NCBI GenBank assembly: GCA_019044685.2
Contig: JAGTXX020000003.1
Span: 868,001 to 932,000 of the forward strand
Origin: Nannochloris sp. 'desiccata'
Taxonomy: Eukaryota; Chlorophyta; Trebouxiophyceae; Chlorellales; Chlorellaceae
Length of the DNA stretch: 64,000 nucleotides
Direction: 5' to 3'
The notes beneath the pieces are model-generated. The model did not search any database. It was given only the letters and a program-made list of their open reading frames with translations, and had not been told where the DNA came from. The stretch's first letter is position 1. Each line of letters starts with the position of its first letter. This document shows, piece after piece, positions 34,662 to 45,783 of this stretch. A program made the translations under genes and the position numbers.

Positions 34662-37361
34662 TCATTCATTTAAAATAGCTATCAATTTATCCTTTAGCCC
34701 CGCCAATTTGCTCCCACCGCTGGTCTTCTTAGCAGCCTGTATAACAGCTGTAGCTTTACTCACTGCCACCAAATCAACCACAGGCACAGTTGTGGGTCTT
34801 CCATGTGCACAAATAAAACACAGTTGAGTATGTTGCAGCTCATCAACAAGATCTTGGCACTGTGCCGGCAGCAATTCATCCCCAAACATAATGGCAGTTC
34901 TACACGCTTTTGAATTTAAAACACGCACAACGCCTGATGGAGGCCCTGCTCCGCCATGAGTAGATGCTAAATCATGTAAATAAATACGCATATCTGTAGC
35001 AGTAAGCGCCCTTTGGGCTATCAGCGGCACAGCGGTGACCTCTACCAACACTTCTGGAGCAGCAGCAGAACCAGGGTAAGTAATCCATCGCCATCCCCAT
35101 TGCCAAACTACCTTCCCAAAGGCTTCTAATAGCGGGATTTCATCTGCACCAAGTCTTAGTGGCTGCGGAGTTGGCAGCTGCATTGACAGGCAGGCACCAT
35201 CCACAGGTCCACCTGTTGGCGCTACAATTTGCGCTCTTAATTTCTCCAATTGCACCCGTTCATCTGCAGCATGCTGATCTAGTAAAGCAAACACCCCATT
35301 GCTACACATTATAGGAACGAATTTAGAGTCTACTTGGCGCAATGCTCTTGCGCCTTGCAGATTTTCTCTTTCCAACACCTCGGGCCGTAATCGAGCAAAC
35401 ACAGCAGAGCTAAGACCTTCTAACGTAAGAATATCTTGAGATTTACCGGTCGCAGTGTCAGGCATCATTGCAGGGTTCTTCCAAGAAGAAAGGATGGCAT
35501 CTAAAATAGAATACGAAGCTGCTGGTGCTGCTCTTGTTATGCTATCACCTTGTACTTCTCCTCCAGTTTGTGCACCACCACCACCACCACCGATTCCGGC
35601 ATTAGGAACAGAAGAACGGAGAGAATGGAGGCCGATAGAAGTACTTGAACGAGCTCGTTTTGGGGGTGGCATATTTACAGCAGCAGAAGCAGCACCAACT
35701 CCAGATGCTATACGAGATCGAGAAAGCTCTCTGCGTTGCCGCCATGATGCAATTAAAGACGGTTGTTGCTGTGGTTGTTTTGAAGGATCGCAATTTAGGA
35801 GCACTAACGGTCGTAATACTAACGAAGGTAATGTACTATCAGTCCCAGTGGTTTTGCTGCTGCTACTACTGGGAATCATCATTCCGCTGCTCGTTGAGGC
35901 CGATCGCTGAGGCGGTAATCTGCCAGTTGGCAGCATCTCTCTAAAACTACTGCCGATGTCATTTCCACTACCTGCCCGGCTTGGAGCCCTCTCTGACACG
36001 CTTTTTCTCATATTAGTACAGTCCCTAATATAATGTAGACCATTCTGAGGGACAGGCATAGCTGGAACACTACTACTACCATTCCTCATCTTGTCATCGG
36101 CCTCTTTTTCTTTCAGCAACGCAGTGTTTAAAACAGGATTCCAAGCAATTAGTACAGCTTGTCTTACCGCTTCCTGTACCAAAACCCAGTCTTCTACGAG
36201 TACAGTGCCACCTCCAGGCTCAGGAAGTATTTCTACCAGCTCCGGTGGACAGGAAAGCGATAAAACAAACATAGCGTGTTGGTTATTCGCTTTTCGAATG
36301 CTTAATAAATCGCCTTTTTCCCGTACTTGCTGCTTGAGAACAGCCCTGTATAGCTCGTTAAAGATCTCATCTATAGTAGAACCAAGTATGGGAGCTTTGA
36401 CAGCGCGGCTGTTGATGAAAATGCGTTGCCGAGAAGGGGTAGGATGGCCTGAGGGAGGTCGCACCGCCCAGCCGGCAACGCGCCACCCACCACCGTTATT
36501 GTTGTTGTTACCGCTCTTTCCAGCAAAATTTGAAAGATTATCGAACTGTGCTACATTATTTAGACTATTATACGGGTTTCCAAAGAACCCGGAGACCATT
36601 TGTAGCTGAGATCGGCCTTTCAAATGCTTGAGAATAAAAGAGCGGGTGCCCTTGTCGTACAAGGTGAAGGTGATGTCGGGGCGGAGTAAAGCCAGCCCAG
36701 TGAGGACATCTCTGCACTTTTCCACTTCTTTATTTGATCTGAAAAGTTAATAGAGTCGAATAGAATAGATAAGTTGTATGGGTTAGTGACTAGACATAAA
36801 TGAAATAAAAGAACTTCTTCTTGAAGATATCAAAGTAAAATGCGGGGCGTTTATTTTGTCTTACCTTCCATTAGCGAGAGACTTTCTAGTGATAGGCCTA
36901 TTGAAAAACATATCACGTACTAAAAAAGAAGTGCCACTGCGTGGTTTCTGCTCTGCAGCAAGTTTGAATTGCACAAGCTCGCCAGCACGAAGGAGGCAAG
37001 AGTGTGTCTCAAACGAGCCTGCTGCCCGGGAAATGATCTCGACAACTGCTGTGCTACAGATGGATGCAAGGCCGATTCCGACGTGCTGAGCAGATTTGCT
37101 ACTTTTTGAAGTGCCGTTCCATGTGCCTAGAAGCCTTAAATCTGCGATGCCGTGGCCATTGTCTACGATTTTAAAAGCAAATGACGATGCGTCCACCTCT
37201 ACGTGCACTTCAAAGCATCCAGCTTCTATGCTATTAATCGCACAAATTTCTATAGCGTGCCACAAACTTGTGAGAGCAGTCGACGCACGCAAACTGCGAG
37301 CTTCACGTGTAGATATCTGCTGCAGATCATTTGCTTGTGCTGGACCGTATATAGGCCACAT
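34662..37361 (-). CDS. MLH3: MutL homologue, MLH3 type
   Basis: Two exons, 37361-36865 and 36738-34662, give 857 residues. MLH3 pairs with MLH1 to form MutLgamma, a mismatch-repair and meiotic crossover endonuclease. The C-terminal endonuclease signature DQHAADERVQLEKLR is present, as are ACRTAIMFGDELLP and CFICAHGRPTTVPVVDL, which match MLH3 better than PMS1/PMS2. The N-terminal GHKL ATPase is divergent: INSIEAGCFEV and DNGHGI are clear, but the GFRGEAL motif reads HVGIGLASI and the Glu expected four residues before the Asn (family pattern ELVxNS) is shifted by one residue (EICAINS). Whether ATP hydrolysis survives is open. The linker is Ser/Gly/Asn-rich, as usual. It lies head-to-head with the gene at 37793. 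Confidence 0.82.
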
Positions 37362-37792
37362 GATAATACTCGCGCTCCTATTTCATAAAGTAGATTTTTA
37401 GAAATATTTACAAAATTTTAAATTGCTGTATACTTGTGTCGAGGGCCTGATCAAACTTTGATTTGAAATCCAGCTCCAACACTGCACTGAGTGCACTGCG
37501 GCAGTTTCCCTAAATATACCGCTCGCCAAAATTCAGCTTCAGAAGAGGCCCGTTCGCAAGCTCGCCTTATCTGAGTAATAATATATTGTGACTCCCCCTG
37601 CTCAGCAGGCTGCTGTTCCCCCGCCGACTGTTTGGCCAAATACTATCAGTGATCATCAACGTAAACGACGTTTTCGTAACTTAAATGGTTCCGTAGATTT
37701 TCTGGATTGTTCTCCAGGGAGGTGAAGCTTTATTAGATCACCTCACTAACTATTGCAAAAAAATAAAGCATTTTTGTTTTCAAACATTCACA
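37362..37792. promoter_or_regulatory. Divergent intergenic region, MLH3 / orphan gene
   Basis: This 431-base gap lies between two outward-facing start codons. GGGCCTGATCA occurs at 37443-37453, about 82 bases upstream of the MLH3 start codon. A minus-strand frame at 37451-37639 codes for 62 residues but has no ATG and an in-frame stop just upstream. Confidence 0.45.
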
Positions 37793-38697
37793 ATGTCGAG
37801 AGGACCTGGACGTCCACCTGGCAGCAGTAGCACCAGACGAGACCCTGATCTCATTCCTATTTTTCTGGATGACCCACATAGAGGAAGTATCTACGCCAAG
37901 CCGGTAAGCAGATCATTGGGCAGCATTAACGTTGAAGTGGGTTCTTGATAAGCGCTGCACTGACCATTATACCCTCCCTAATCTTTGCAGTTTCTTTGGC
38001 CCGTTGACGGCCACGCCAAAAAGGCGGCAGAGCAACTTTGTCGACCCCTGTCAGGCACCAAAGACTCCACTGTTATGGCCAGTACTACCGCCACTCACAC
38101 ACTCACCTCTCTCTCGGATGCTTTTAAAGACACCTATCTACGTGTTCCAAACTCTAGATTAATATCGTTACAGTGAGTTGAGGACATAAAGAATTGCCGC
38201 CGCCGATGCGATGCGATGCGTGTTTTTCACATCTAGTCCATTTATATATATATATATTTTTTCACAGGTACGTTGTTCAAGTCCAGGAGGAGCCCCCAAT
38301 CATTTTTGCCGACATCATTAAATGGGATACAAACACTCCAAGCATTTTAATTGGTTCTTATGCTGCGCGTGCTGCACGGGATGTAGGTCTCGGCCATCGA
38401 GCGGCAATTCTAATAGAAGAAGAAGTGAAAAAATTAGTTTACCGAGCGAGGACGGCAATAGAAACAGGCTCTCAACAGCTGGTAGAACGACCAGAAGATG
38501 GGAATAAGATCGTTTCCAAGCCAAGTAAATTTCCAAAATTGATAAAAGGGGATCAGGCAAGGCATTTGTTGGAAAAACACGCTGCAAAGAAAAGGGCATC
38601 ACTTGCTAGCGGTGGTGGTGGTGGAACGCCTGATCCCTTGACAGGGGGACGTAGCGATGCGACCCTGTACTCGCCTATAGAAACACCTAATAGCTAG
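37793..38697 (+). CDS. Orphan basic protein with AT-hook-like N-terminus
   Basis: Three exons, 37793-37903, 37991-38172 and 38268-38697, give 240 residues. The N-terminus MSRGPGRPPGSSSTRR carries a GRP core resembling an AT-hook, suggesting DNA contact. The middle has DPDLIPIFLDDPHRGSIY and FLWPVDGHAKKAAEQL; after the second intron comes YVVQVQEEPPIIFADIIKWD, likely a strand-turn-strand core, then a helical region and a basic tail (KLIKGDQARHLLEKHAAKKRAS). Both joins (phase 0 and phase 2) keep the frame. I recognise no family. A small chromatin-associated or nuclear protein is inferred from composition only. A (TA)n run sits in the second intron. Confidence 0.65.
38246..38258 (+). repeat. (TA)n microsatellite in an intron
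   Basis: A short TA run just before the polypyrimidine tract of the orphan gene's second intron. It is probably neutral, though it lies close to the branch-point region. Confidence 0.7.
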
Positions 38698-38996
38698 ATG
38701 ATATGAAGCCAATAAGACCTCTGCATAAAACAACATCGTTTTAAGAATGTAATGAAAATGCATCTTGATATGTCGGCCTCAGGCTACTAGAGGTGGGAGA
38801 CTTTTCTTTTTGGCAGCTGATTGATGGCTAAATGGAATTCCCAAAGACAGTTAATATGTTTCCAAAATAAATTGTTGAAATCTACTATACAGCCCAATTC
38901 TCACTCAGTAACAACTAGTAATATGACATGGGAAGTAAATTAAATTCTAGATCACTTCACGAGTATTGAATGCTGCTGAACTCAAAACTGCCAACC

Positions 38997-40199
38997 ATGG
39001 GGAACAAGACCTCTAAACCAAATCTTACGGCATATTCATCCCTAAGGAACTCACCGCAGTCGTGCCCTGCACCTGTTTTTCAGCAGCGATGTGTTAACGC
39101 CATTCTTGCCGCCACTGTCAGGCAAAATTTACCAGCAGAGTCTGCCAGCCCCTGGCCCGATACCAAGCTTCCCATAGTTTATAGCCCAAAATATAACATT
39201 TCGTTCTGGGGAATTGAGAATCTACATCCATTCGACTCAAAAAAGTACGCCAATGTTGTTAACATGCTCGAAACTGCCGGAATCCTGTCAGAAAATCAAC
39301 TGGCACCCGCACCTGAAGCATCGCTAGAATCCCTTAAAGATGTGCATACTACCAAATATTTGGAAGAATTAGAAAACTCGCCTTTAAAAGTTGCTATGGT
39401 TACGCAACTAGCTCCATTGGCACTGCTACCAGCATTTCTTCTCCGTAAAAAAGTACTACACCCAATGCGTCTAATGGCGGGAGGCTCTGTCCTCGCTGCC
39501 GCCTTGGCTCTAGAACGTGGATGGGCTCTTAATCTCGGTGGAGGTATGCACCACGCTTCATATCACGATGGAGGTGGCTGGTGCTGCTATGATGATATAA
39601 CTCTTTTATTAAGAACGTTGAAAAGAGCAAGCAAAGGAGAATTTAATCGTGCAATGATAATAGACGTAGATGTACACCAAGGAAATGGACATGAACGTTC
39701 AAAACTCCATTTTGCTAAGCTTGCTGCCCAAGGCAATGGTCCTACCTCTACCTCTACCACCGCTGCCGACATGCCAGATACTTTTACAGTCGACGTCTAT
39801 AATAAACAAATTTACCCTCTAGATGAACCAGCAAAGGCTGGAATAGATGTTGATGTACCTTTATTCTTGGGAACAGGGGACAAAGAATATTCAACTAAGC
39901 TTTCTGCTGCACTGGATGAGGCATTTCGAAGATGTCAACCGCCGCCGCAATTAGTAGTGTACAATGCGGGAACTGATATTCTAGCAGGGGACCCTCTTGG
40001 TGGGCTGGATGTGAGTGAACAAGGGGTTATTGAAAGGGATGAGATGGTGTTCCAGGCTGCTCTAAAGCATGGAGTTCCTTTAGTCATGATCACCAGTGGC
40101 GGATACAGCAAAGATAGTGCAGCATGTATTGCGCATACCATAGAGAACTTAGCACACAAATTCGGGTTTGGGGTTGGGGTAGAGGATTTAAGGACGTGA
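38997..40199 (+). CDS. Class IV histone deacetylase (HDAC11-like)
   Basis: An uninterrupted frame of 400 residues from the ATG at 38997. HDAC11-type enzymes remove acetyl or long fatty-acyl groups from lysine. The signature is clear: LNLGGGMHHASYHDGGGWC contains the catalytic His pair, WCCYDD follows, IIDVDVHQGNGHE carries the zinc-ligand Asp/His, and VVYNAGTDILAGDPLGGL holds the second ligand Asp. An in-frame ATG at 38970 would add nine residues, but the second ATG has the better context (CCAACCATGG) and gives MGNKTSKP, an N-myristoylation candidate with Ser at position 6. The protein otherwise matches the class IV length of about 350-400. Confidence 0.9.
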   Translation: MGNKTSKPNLTAYSSLRNSPQSCPAPVFQQRCVNAILAATVRQNLPAESASPWPDTKLPIVYSPKYNISFWGIENLHPFDSKKYANVVNMLETAGILSENQLAPAPEASLESLKDVHTTKYLEELENSPLKVAMVTQLAPLALLPAFLLRKKVLHPMRLMAGGSVLAAALALERGWALNLGGGMHHASYHDGGGWCCYDDITLLLRTLKRASKGEFNRAMIIDVDVHQGNGHERSKLHFAKLAAQGNGPTSTSTTAADMPDTFTVDVYNKQIYPLDEPAKAGIDVDVPLFLGTGDKEYSTKLSAALDEAFRRCQPPPQLVVYNAGTDILAGDPLGGLDVSEQGVIERDEMVFQAALKHGVPLVMITSGGYSKDSAACIAHTIENLAHKFGFGVGVEDLRT

Positions 40200-40478
40200 C
40201 ATTTAGTGATTTTCGTTGGAGGCTCTACTGTCCATTGTATAAAACGTTGTGAGTCTGCAGACACTTTGCTGACGGCCGGAGCGGTGGCAGCAAGGTGGTT
40301 GGAGCAGGCACAGCAGGAGGAAGAGGTACCGGTAGTGGTTGATTGAAACACGCTGATCAGCGTTTGCACATTGTATGCATCGATTTGTTACCCAATTTTA
40401 TAATCAAATATAACTCTAGAAAGAGCAGAAGTGCAACTCTAGTGTTGAATCAAAATACAATTAAATTGAATTCTAGCA

Positions 40479-41326
40479 ATGGTCAAACTTAGTTGCGTAG
40501 TGATCCTTAAATACAATGGCCCTGATAAAGATCCATACATTTTAGGCCTAGAAGCCGATCTTAGCTCGTTTGGATACTTTCAGCGCAGCACTGTCAAAGA
40601 AATGATGACATTTGTCTCTAGAACTGTCGCCAGAAAAACACAGGTTGGACAACGGCAGACAGTGCAACAAGAAGAATATTTCTGCCATGCATTCAACAAG
40701 GATGGTCTTGTAGGCATTGCATTCGTTGACCAGGACTACCCTGCCAGGGCTGGATTTTGCGTCGTCAATAAGGTCCTCGAAGACTTTCAGCTGCAGCAAG
40801 GAGAAGCATGGCGAGGAGTGACTGTTGATAACCCAGAACTTGCACAGACGCTTCTTACAGATGCATTATTGAAATTCCAGGTACGTTTTTAGCACAAATA
40901 TGTTCAATAGGCAGGAAAACGAAACACACCTCTAAACTGCCGATTACCGCCGCTCTAAATTTTACTCCCCCTCCTCTCTTTGCAGGACCCTGCACAAGCT
41001 GATAAGCTCGCCAAGATTCAAAGAGATTTAGACGAGACTAAGATTATCCTTCATAAGACTATTGAAAGCGTGTTAGATCGAGGGGAGAAGCTTGATCAGG
41101 TAAGAAAGAGGAGGAAAATCTTTTTAGAAAGCTGCAGCAACCGCTCTCGGGTTTTTTTTATTTTTTACATGCTCTCTTTGAGATAAACGAGTTGTTTTAC
41201 TTGACAACTATTTAATGTTTTTATAATACTTTGCAGTTGGTTGACAAGAGCGCGGATTTGTCTATGGCCAGCCAGTTATTCTATAAACAAGCAAGAAAGG
41301 CAAATTCTTGTTGCCGGTTTATGTAG
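40479..41326 (+). CDS. YKT6: R-SNARE YKT6
   Basis: Three exons, 40479-40880, 40986-41099 and 41237-41326, give 201 residues. YKT6 is a lipid-anchored SNARE used in ER-Golgi, vacuolar and autophagic fusion. The longin domain (about 1-130) opens with [12 protein letters not shown] and includes [15 protein letters not shown]. The SNARE motif (about 140-190) contains [29 protein letters not shown], with the arginine zero layer in VLDRGEKL. The C-terminus NSCCRFM holds the double cysteine for palmitoylation and prenylation; RFM replaces the common AIM. There is no transmembrane helix. Joins are phase 0. The gene ends 102 bases before the convergent acyltransferase. Confidence 0.94.
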
Positions 41327-41428
41327 GAGTAAAAATCAAGTATGGATAATCTAAAATATATTGACTCTTCTTTGACAGATTTCATTGATCTTTCACATAT
41401 AATCCATGTAATGATGGCCTTCTAAGCC

Positions 41429-43396
41429 CTATTCTTCCTCTGGAGGGGCGATAAACAAATGCGCCTCAGGAACCAACACCCTCCATGCTGCATGCTTGAT
41501 CAACTGCTCTTGTAAACCAGCCTCAACAGTCATAAGACAAAACACACCACCTTCACTCTCGCCATATCCCCGCGCCCCTTGAATAATCGTCCACCAATCA
41601 AATCGCGGTTGATAATGGATGTGGGCATAGTGAGGCGGGCCACAGCCAAAAGTAACCTTGTCAAAAGGAAAGGCAGTAATGGCAGTGGTAGAAGCGACCT
41701 TCATATCTGCCCCTTTGACGACAAACGTTGCCCCAAATTTAAGCTCGGGAAGTGAGGTGAGTAGTTTTTGTCGCTGTAAAGCTTGGAGGGCGTTGGTTAC
41801 GTTGGAACGGAATTCTGAAACGCTTCGTCGGATGAGGCGAGAATTCATACCAAGAGCGGTGGAGAGTTTGGATTTAGCAACAGTGTCAGTATCATTCGGA
41901 TATATACAATCCGGGACAACTATATAAAAAGAACGGGAAAGGAAAGAGCTTTACGGGTCAAAAAGGTAGCAAAAACCGAGAGCGGAATGGAAAAGGGAGA
42001 TTATTCTTTCCAAAGTTATATTTAAAGTCTTACCTGTTCCTGGTTCTACTCCATGGCAATGTAAAATATGCACTGCATTACCCACATGCTGTTCCACAGC
42101 TTCAGGGTCTTGATAAGGCACATCTTTATGCAATAAGTCAACATTGACTGTCAATTCTTCAGGAAACGTCGGGACCAAAGCTCTTTTTCTCAAATCTGCA
42201 AATAGAGTCGCTATAAACGCTTGCACTGCATCCATAGTACTAACTCCTCTTTCATTCACTGTATTAGCATCATTACATGTTTGCTTCTTCTGTTCTTCAA
42301 CGGCAATGGATTTCAGCCTTTGCATCGCTATTTTTGGGAGATACACCATATGGACATCGAATTTTTTTGCAGTGTGGCGGTACATCCGGTACGGTGTAGC
42401 CATCCATTGAGCCAGGGTTAAATGATGATCCTCGACTGGAGGGTCCCATTTGAGAGGGGGTATCTTCATAGCGGCAGCTAATCCTTGGGGTGTTTCCAGT
42501 TCAGGGTGGAAATGCAAAGCAGTGCCAGGATCTGTACCTGCGCAGGTTGCGCGGTAGAGATCGCTTAACCTTTCCATAAGTCGTACAGAACGCCCAGCAT
42601 CGGCAAGGATGTGGTTATTTGTTATGCTGAGAATTTGCCCATCAATGCATCGGGTGAGCTTTACCTTGAATAAGGCTTCTTCTCCTTTATACATGTTGCC
42701 AATGCTGAAAGGCTCGGCGTAGAAAGGAACCCCAAGAGAAGAAAGTTTGCGATTACTCATCCCAGAATGCCAGACTTGGGGACCTAAATCTTCTATTGTG
42801 TGTTCTTTTGTTTCTGCAATAGTCAACTCAATGCCAGCATTGTTCAGTTCGATGACTGTTTCGTTCAATGCACGCAAGCCAGGGGCTCGTTTTGGTGGTC
42901 GCACTCTGCCGGCGAGAGGTGGGAGTTCAGTGGCTAAGCTAGCTACAGCTTTCTTCAATATATCTGTGCGGATATCACTGTTCTTAAAAAATACAGAGTA
43001 CCCGAAGGCCATTGTTTGGCACATCTGGCTTGCCGGAGAAGGGTTGAAAACAGCTGCGGTGCTGGAATCGGCCTTGGCAGGAATGTATTCTCGTTCAATT
43101 CTTGTCGATTTTCGAAGCCTGTCGTGGTCTAAACCAGATTTAGTAGGGGCAAAAATGACCACCTCTGGTCCAGAGGCTGCCGGTTTTGTTGCTGTCCCTA
43201 TGTGCCTTGTGCATGTCTCACAAGGGACCGAGAAACCAGCAGTCGTAAGAGCCCTTTTCAAGGTATAAAAACCCTTGTGCCGCCTGTAGAAAAATATGAT
43301 AAGCTAAAAAACGAGCTTGAAACTCGTTATTTATTGCGAGATTAGGCTGCAAAATTGTTTGATCTGAAGATTGACTTACCGAGCAATCGATAACAT
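41429..43396 (-). CDS. BAHD-type acyltransferase, possibly organelle-targeted
   Basis: Three exons, 43396-43380, 43283-42034 and 41919-41429, give 585 residues. BAHD enzymes use acyl-CoA to acylate alcohols or amines in plant specialised metabolism. The catalytic HxxxD motif is intact (His230-Asp234 in NNHILADAGR). The second BAHD motif DFGWG is degenerate: FDKVTFGCG near residue 507-516. The tiny first exon codes for MLSIAR and joins in phase 2 to RHKGFYTLKRALTTAG, giving a basic N-terminus that resembles a mitochondrial or plastid presequence. BAHD enzymes are normally cytosolic, so this is unusual if correct. The open frame of exon 2 alone would need a non-ATG start. Substrate unknown. Confidence 0.78.
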
Positions 43397-43621
43397 TATA
43401 CTTGATTTTACCTCTTTCACTGCTGTTCTTACTTTAAAAACATGTATACATATTTAACAATTCCAAATACTGACACCACAAAGCTGCAATTCTCTGTTGT
43501 CTAAATTTCTGACAACTGGTCGAATTCAAGACCGCCGACTGCCCGCTGTGCTGCCATTTGTTTCTGTCACCCCCACAGTAACTTACCATACTTTTGGAAA
43601 CCCGAAAACTGTCAATACATT

Positions 43622-45679
43622 CTATTCAGGGTGCTGTAATGTCTTAGAAAATTCAACAGTGGTAGGCATCTTTGTCAACTCTCGTATCAACATCGTCGCG
43701 TATGTCGAGGACGGCAATGAAAATGACAATTTCAAAGCCAAATATTTACCATTTTCAGGTAAAACAAGCTTTGAAGACCCATTTAATACATCAGCATCTG
43801 TCTGTGCGAGCCCTGTTTCCTTATTATCGTACCTAAGCACGCTATATTCAAGGTCTGTTGGCTTGAACAAAACGTGTCTGTAACCTCCAGGCATGATTGC
43901 CTGAGAAAATTCTTTGACTTTATGCGATGAAGACGTCATTGAAATGCCATCTTTTTGCAGCAAAGTTTCATAAATTTGAGCGATTTCATTTTTAGGGTAG
44001 AGAACGTTGTGCCCGGGGAGTGGCAAGACAAGGTCTTCTATATGAAATTTGTTGGAAGCAGCTTCCTCTTCAGTGACGAGGTGGGGTTCTACAGCTCCTG
44101 CCAAATCCTCTTCAGGAGCATCTTCTTCTTCTGCTAGATTTCCACCACTACTTTCTTCTTGCGTTTTGGAAGTGGTTGCCTGCTTTGCTTTTGCGCTTCG
44201 TGCAGCTTGCAAGGTACTTCTCGGAACAACTAAATCCCCTGCAATCAGCTTTTCAGCTCCGTATTTACTAATTCTTTCAGAAACAGCTTCATTCCAGATA
44301 TAGCTTTGATAGGCGTGAATATACATAGTTCTCAAATTTCGAGGAATACTAAGCAAGGCGCTGACTGTAGCACCCGGGCCTTCTTTCGCTAAAGTGGACA
44401 AAATGGACCGTTCAGCCACTAAATTTCTTGGTAGCACTGACAATGCTTTATTTGGAGAGCCTCCTGCGAGAAATTCTGCAGTTGCAGCTTCGATTTCTGG
44501 CCTGGTGTTGCTTGAGGTGGTCATAATACACCTGATTGCTTCTTCCCACTCTCCGCGCAATAAAGCACGTCCTACAGCATGTGTAGGGATAGAACTACTA
44601 CCGAAACGTTGCAAACCATAGTAGTTAATGAACCCTGAAGTTTTCAGCGCTAAAGCAGCTGCTTCGACCATGTCTGAGCTCTTGGCTGAAAGACCTCGCA
44701 ACACAATATCGAATTTATTGCCGCGTAAATCTCCTAATCGTAATGCTTCAGGAACGTAGGAAAAATTGCCCACACGGAGATCTCTTACTGTGTTATTCAC
44801 GCGTAAAAGCTTTTCGGGGGTGACTGAGTAGGCAGTGGCCCACTGCACCGTAACACCACGCTTATCCTTGGTACCTGCGACGTTGAATACTTTAGCATTC
44901 AAATGCAGCGCCTTTGCCATGCTCATAAGCGCATGATGGGTGTCAACATTCTCTTTAAAAAGAGCGAAGCGAAGATATTTGTTTTTACCACCAGGCCACT
45001 GTTCTCGCTCTTGCCACTTGCGTTTTTGACCCGCTTGAGATTTACGAGGGTCTGAAGAGGTGCAGGTGACTTGAATGCCTTGAAGATTGGGTTCTCCTCC
45101 CGTTTTGTTAGAAAAACTGACTGCACTGGTGCTCAACGGTGGCGCCCAAGATAAATTTTTGAATAGTTGGTGGACAGAGCGGCGGAGGTCTTTATCTGGT
45201 ACATTATCGAGAACAAGTGGTGCTGGAGCTGGATTATTTGAAGCAGCATCTTTATGGAGTTTTGCTTGATCTAGGAATGCAAGTAAAGCATCCTTTTTAG
45301 TGGCAGCATCGGCCCCAAGGAGGGTCTCGTAGGCGGCGGCGACAGCAGCAGCTGACTCTAAGGCGTCGTCTGCACTTGCAATACTCACTGCTGGAGTGGG
45401 GATGTCAAAATTCGTAAGGTGGGCTACGTTGCCGTTTAAATCAATCTCATTTACTTTGAAATCGGTAAATCTGCAGAAAGCCATGATTGAAAATGCAACA
45501 TAAAACTCGAACTTCGAATGCATGAATATGATATTCCAGGTTATCTAATATTCAATATCATTGATCTACATGATATGATTGAAATGTTTATATATATCGC
45601 ACCTATGACGAAGGATTCCTGTAAATGGATCAGTTTTGGTGGTATAAGCCTTAATGCCTACATCCTCTTCGTTACTCAT
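43622..45679 (-). CDS. PUS7: tRNA/mRNA pseudouridine synthase PUS7 (TruD family)
   Basis: Two exons, 45679-45603 and 45470-43622, give 641 residues. PUS7 makes pseudouridine in tRNAs and mRNAs, commonly at UNUAR sites. The N-terminal block spliced from exon 1 (PFTGILRHRFTDFKVNEID) and LNGNVAHLT match the family. The catalytic Asp228 lies in NVAGTKDKRGVTVQ. Further TruD blocks are RLGDLRGNKFDIVLRG, FINYYGLQRFGSSSIPTH, MYIHAYQSYIWNEAVSERI and PGGYRHVLFKP. An acidic linker (about 475-505) is inserted late in the domain, as in eukaryotic PUS7. Starting at 45679 is supported by the phase-2 join and the conserved N-terminal block. Confidence 0.93.
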
Positions 45680-45783
45680 CTTTTGCGACCGATTTAGAAT
45701 CCAAGAGTAATTTAAAACTTATTTAAATTTACAAAATGTATAATTATTCAATATATAAAGAGTAGAAAACTAGGGAAAGTTTG

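Noticed and set aside
37451..37639. 62-residue frame on the minus strand upstream of MLH3
   Set aside because: It has no ATG, an in-frame stop lies just upstream, and no supporting exon was found.
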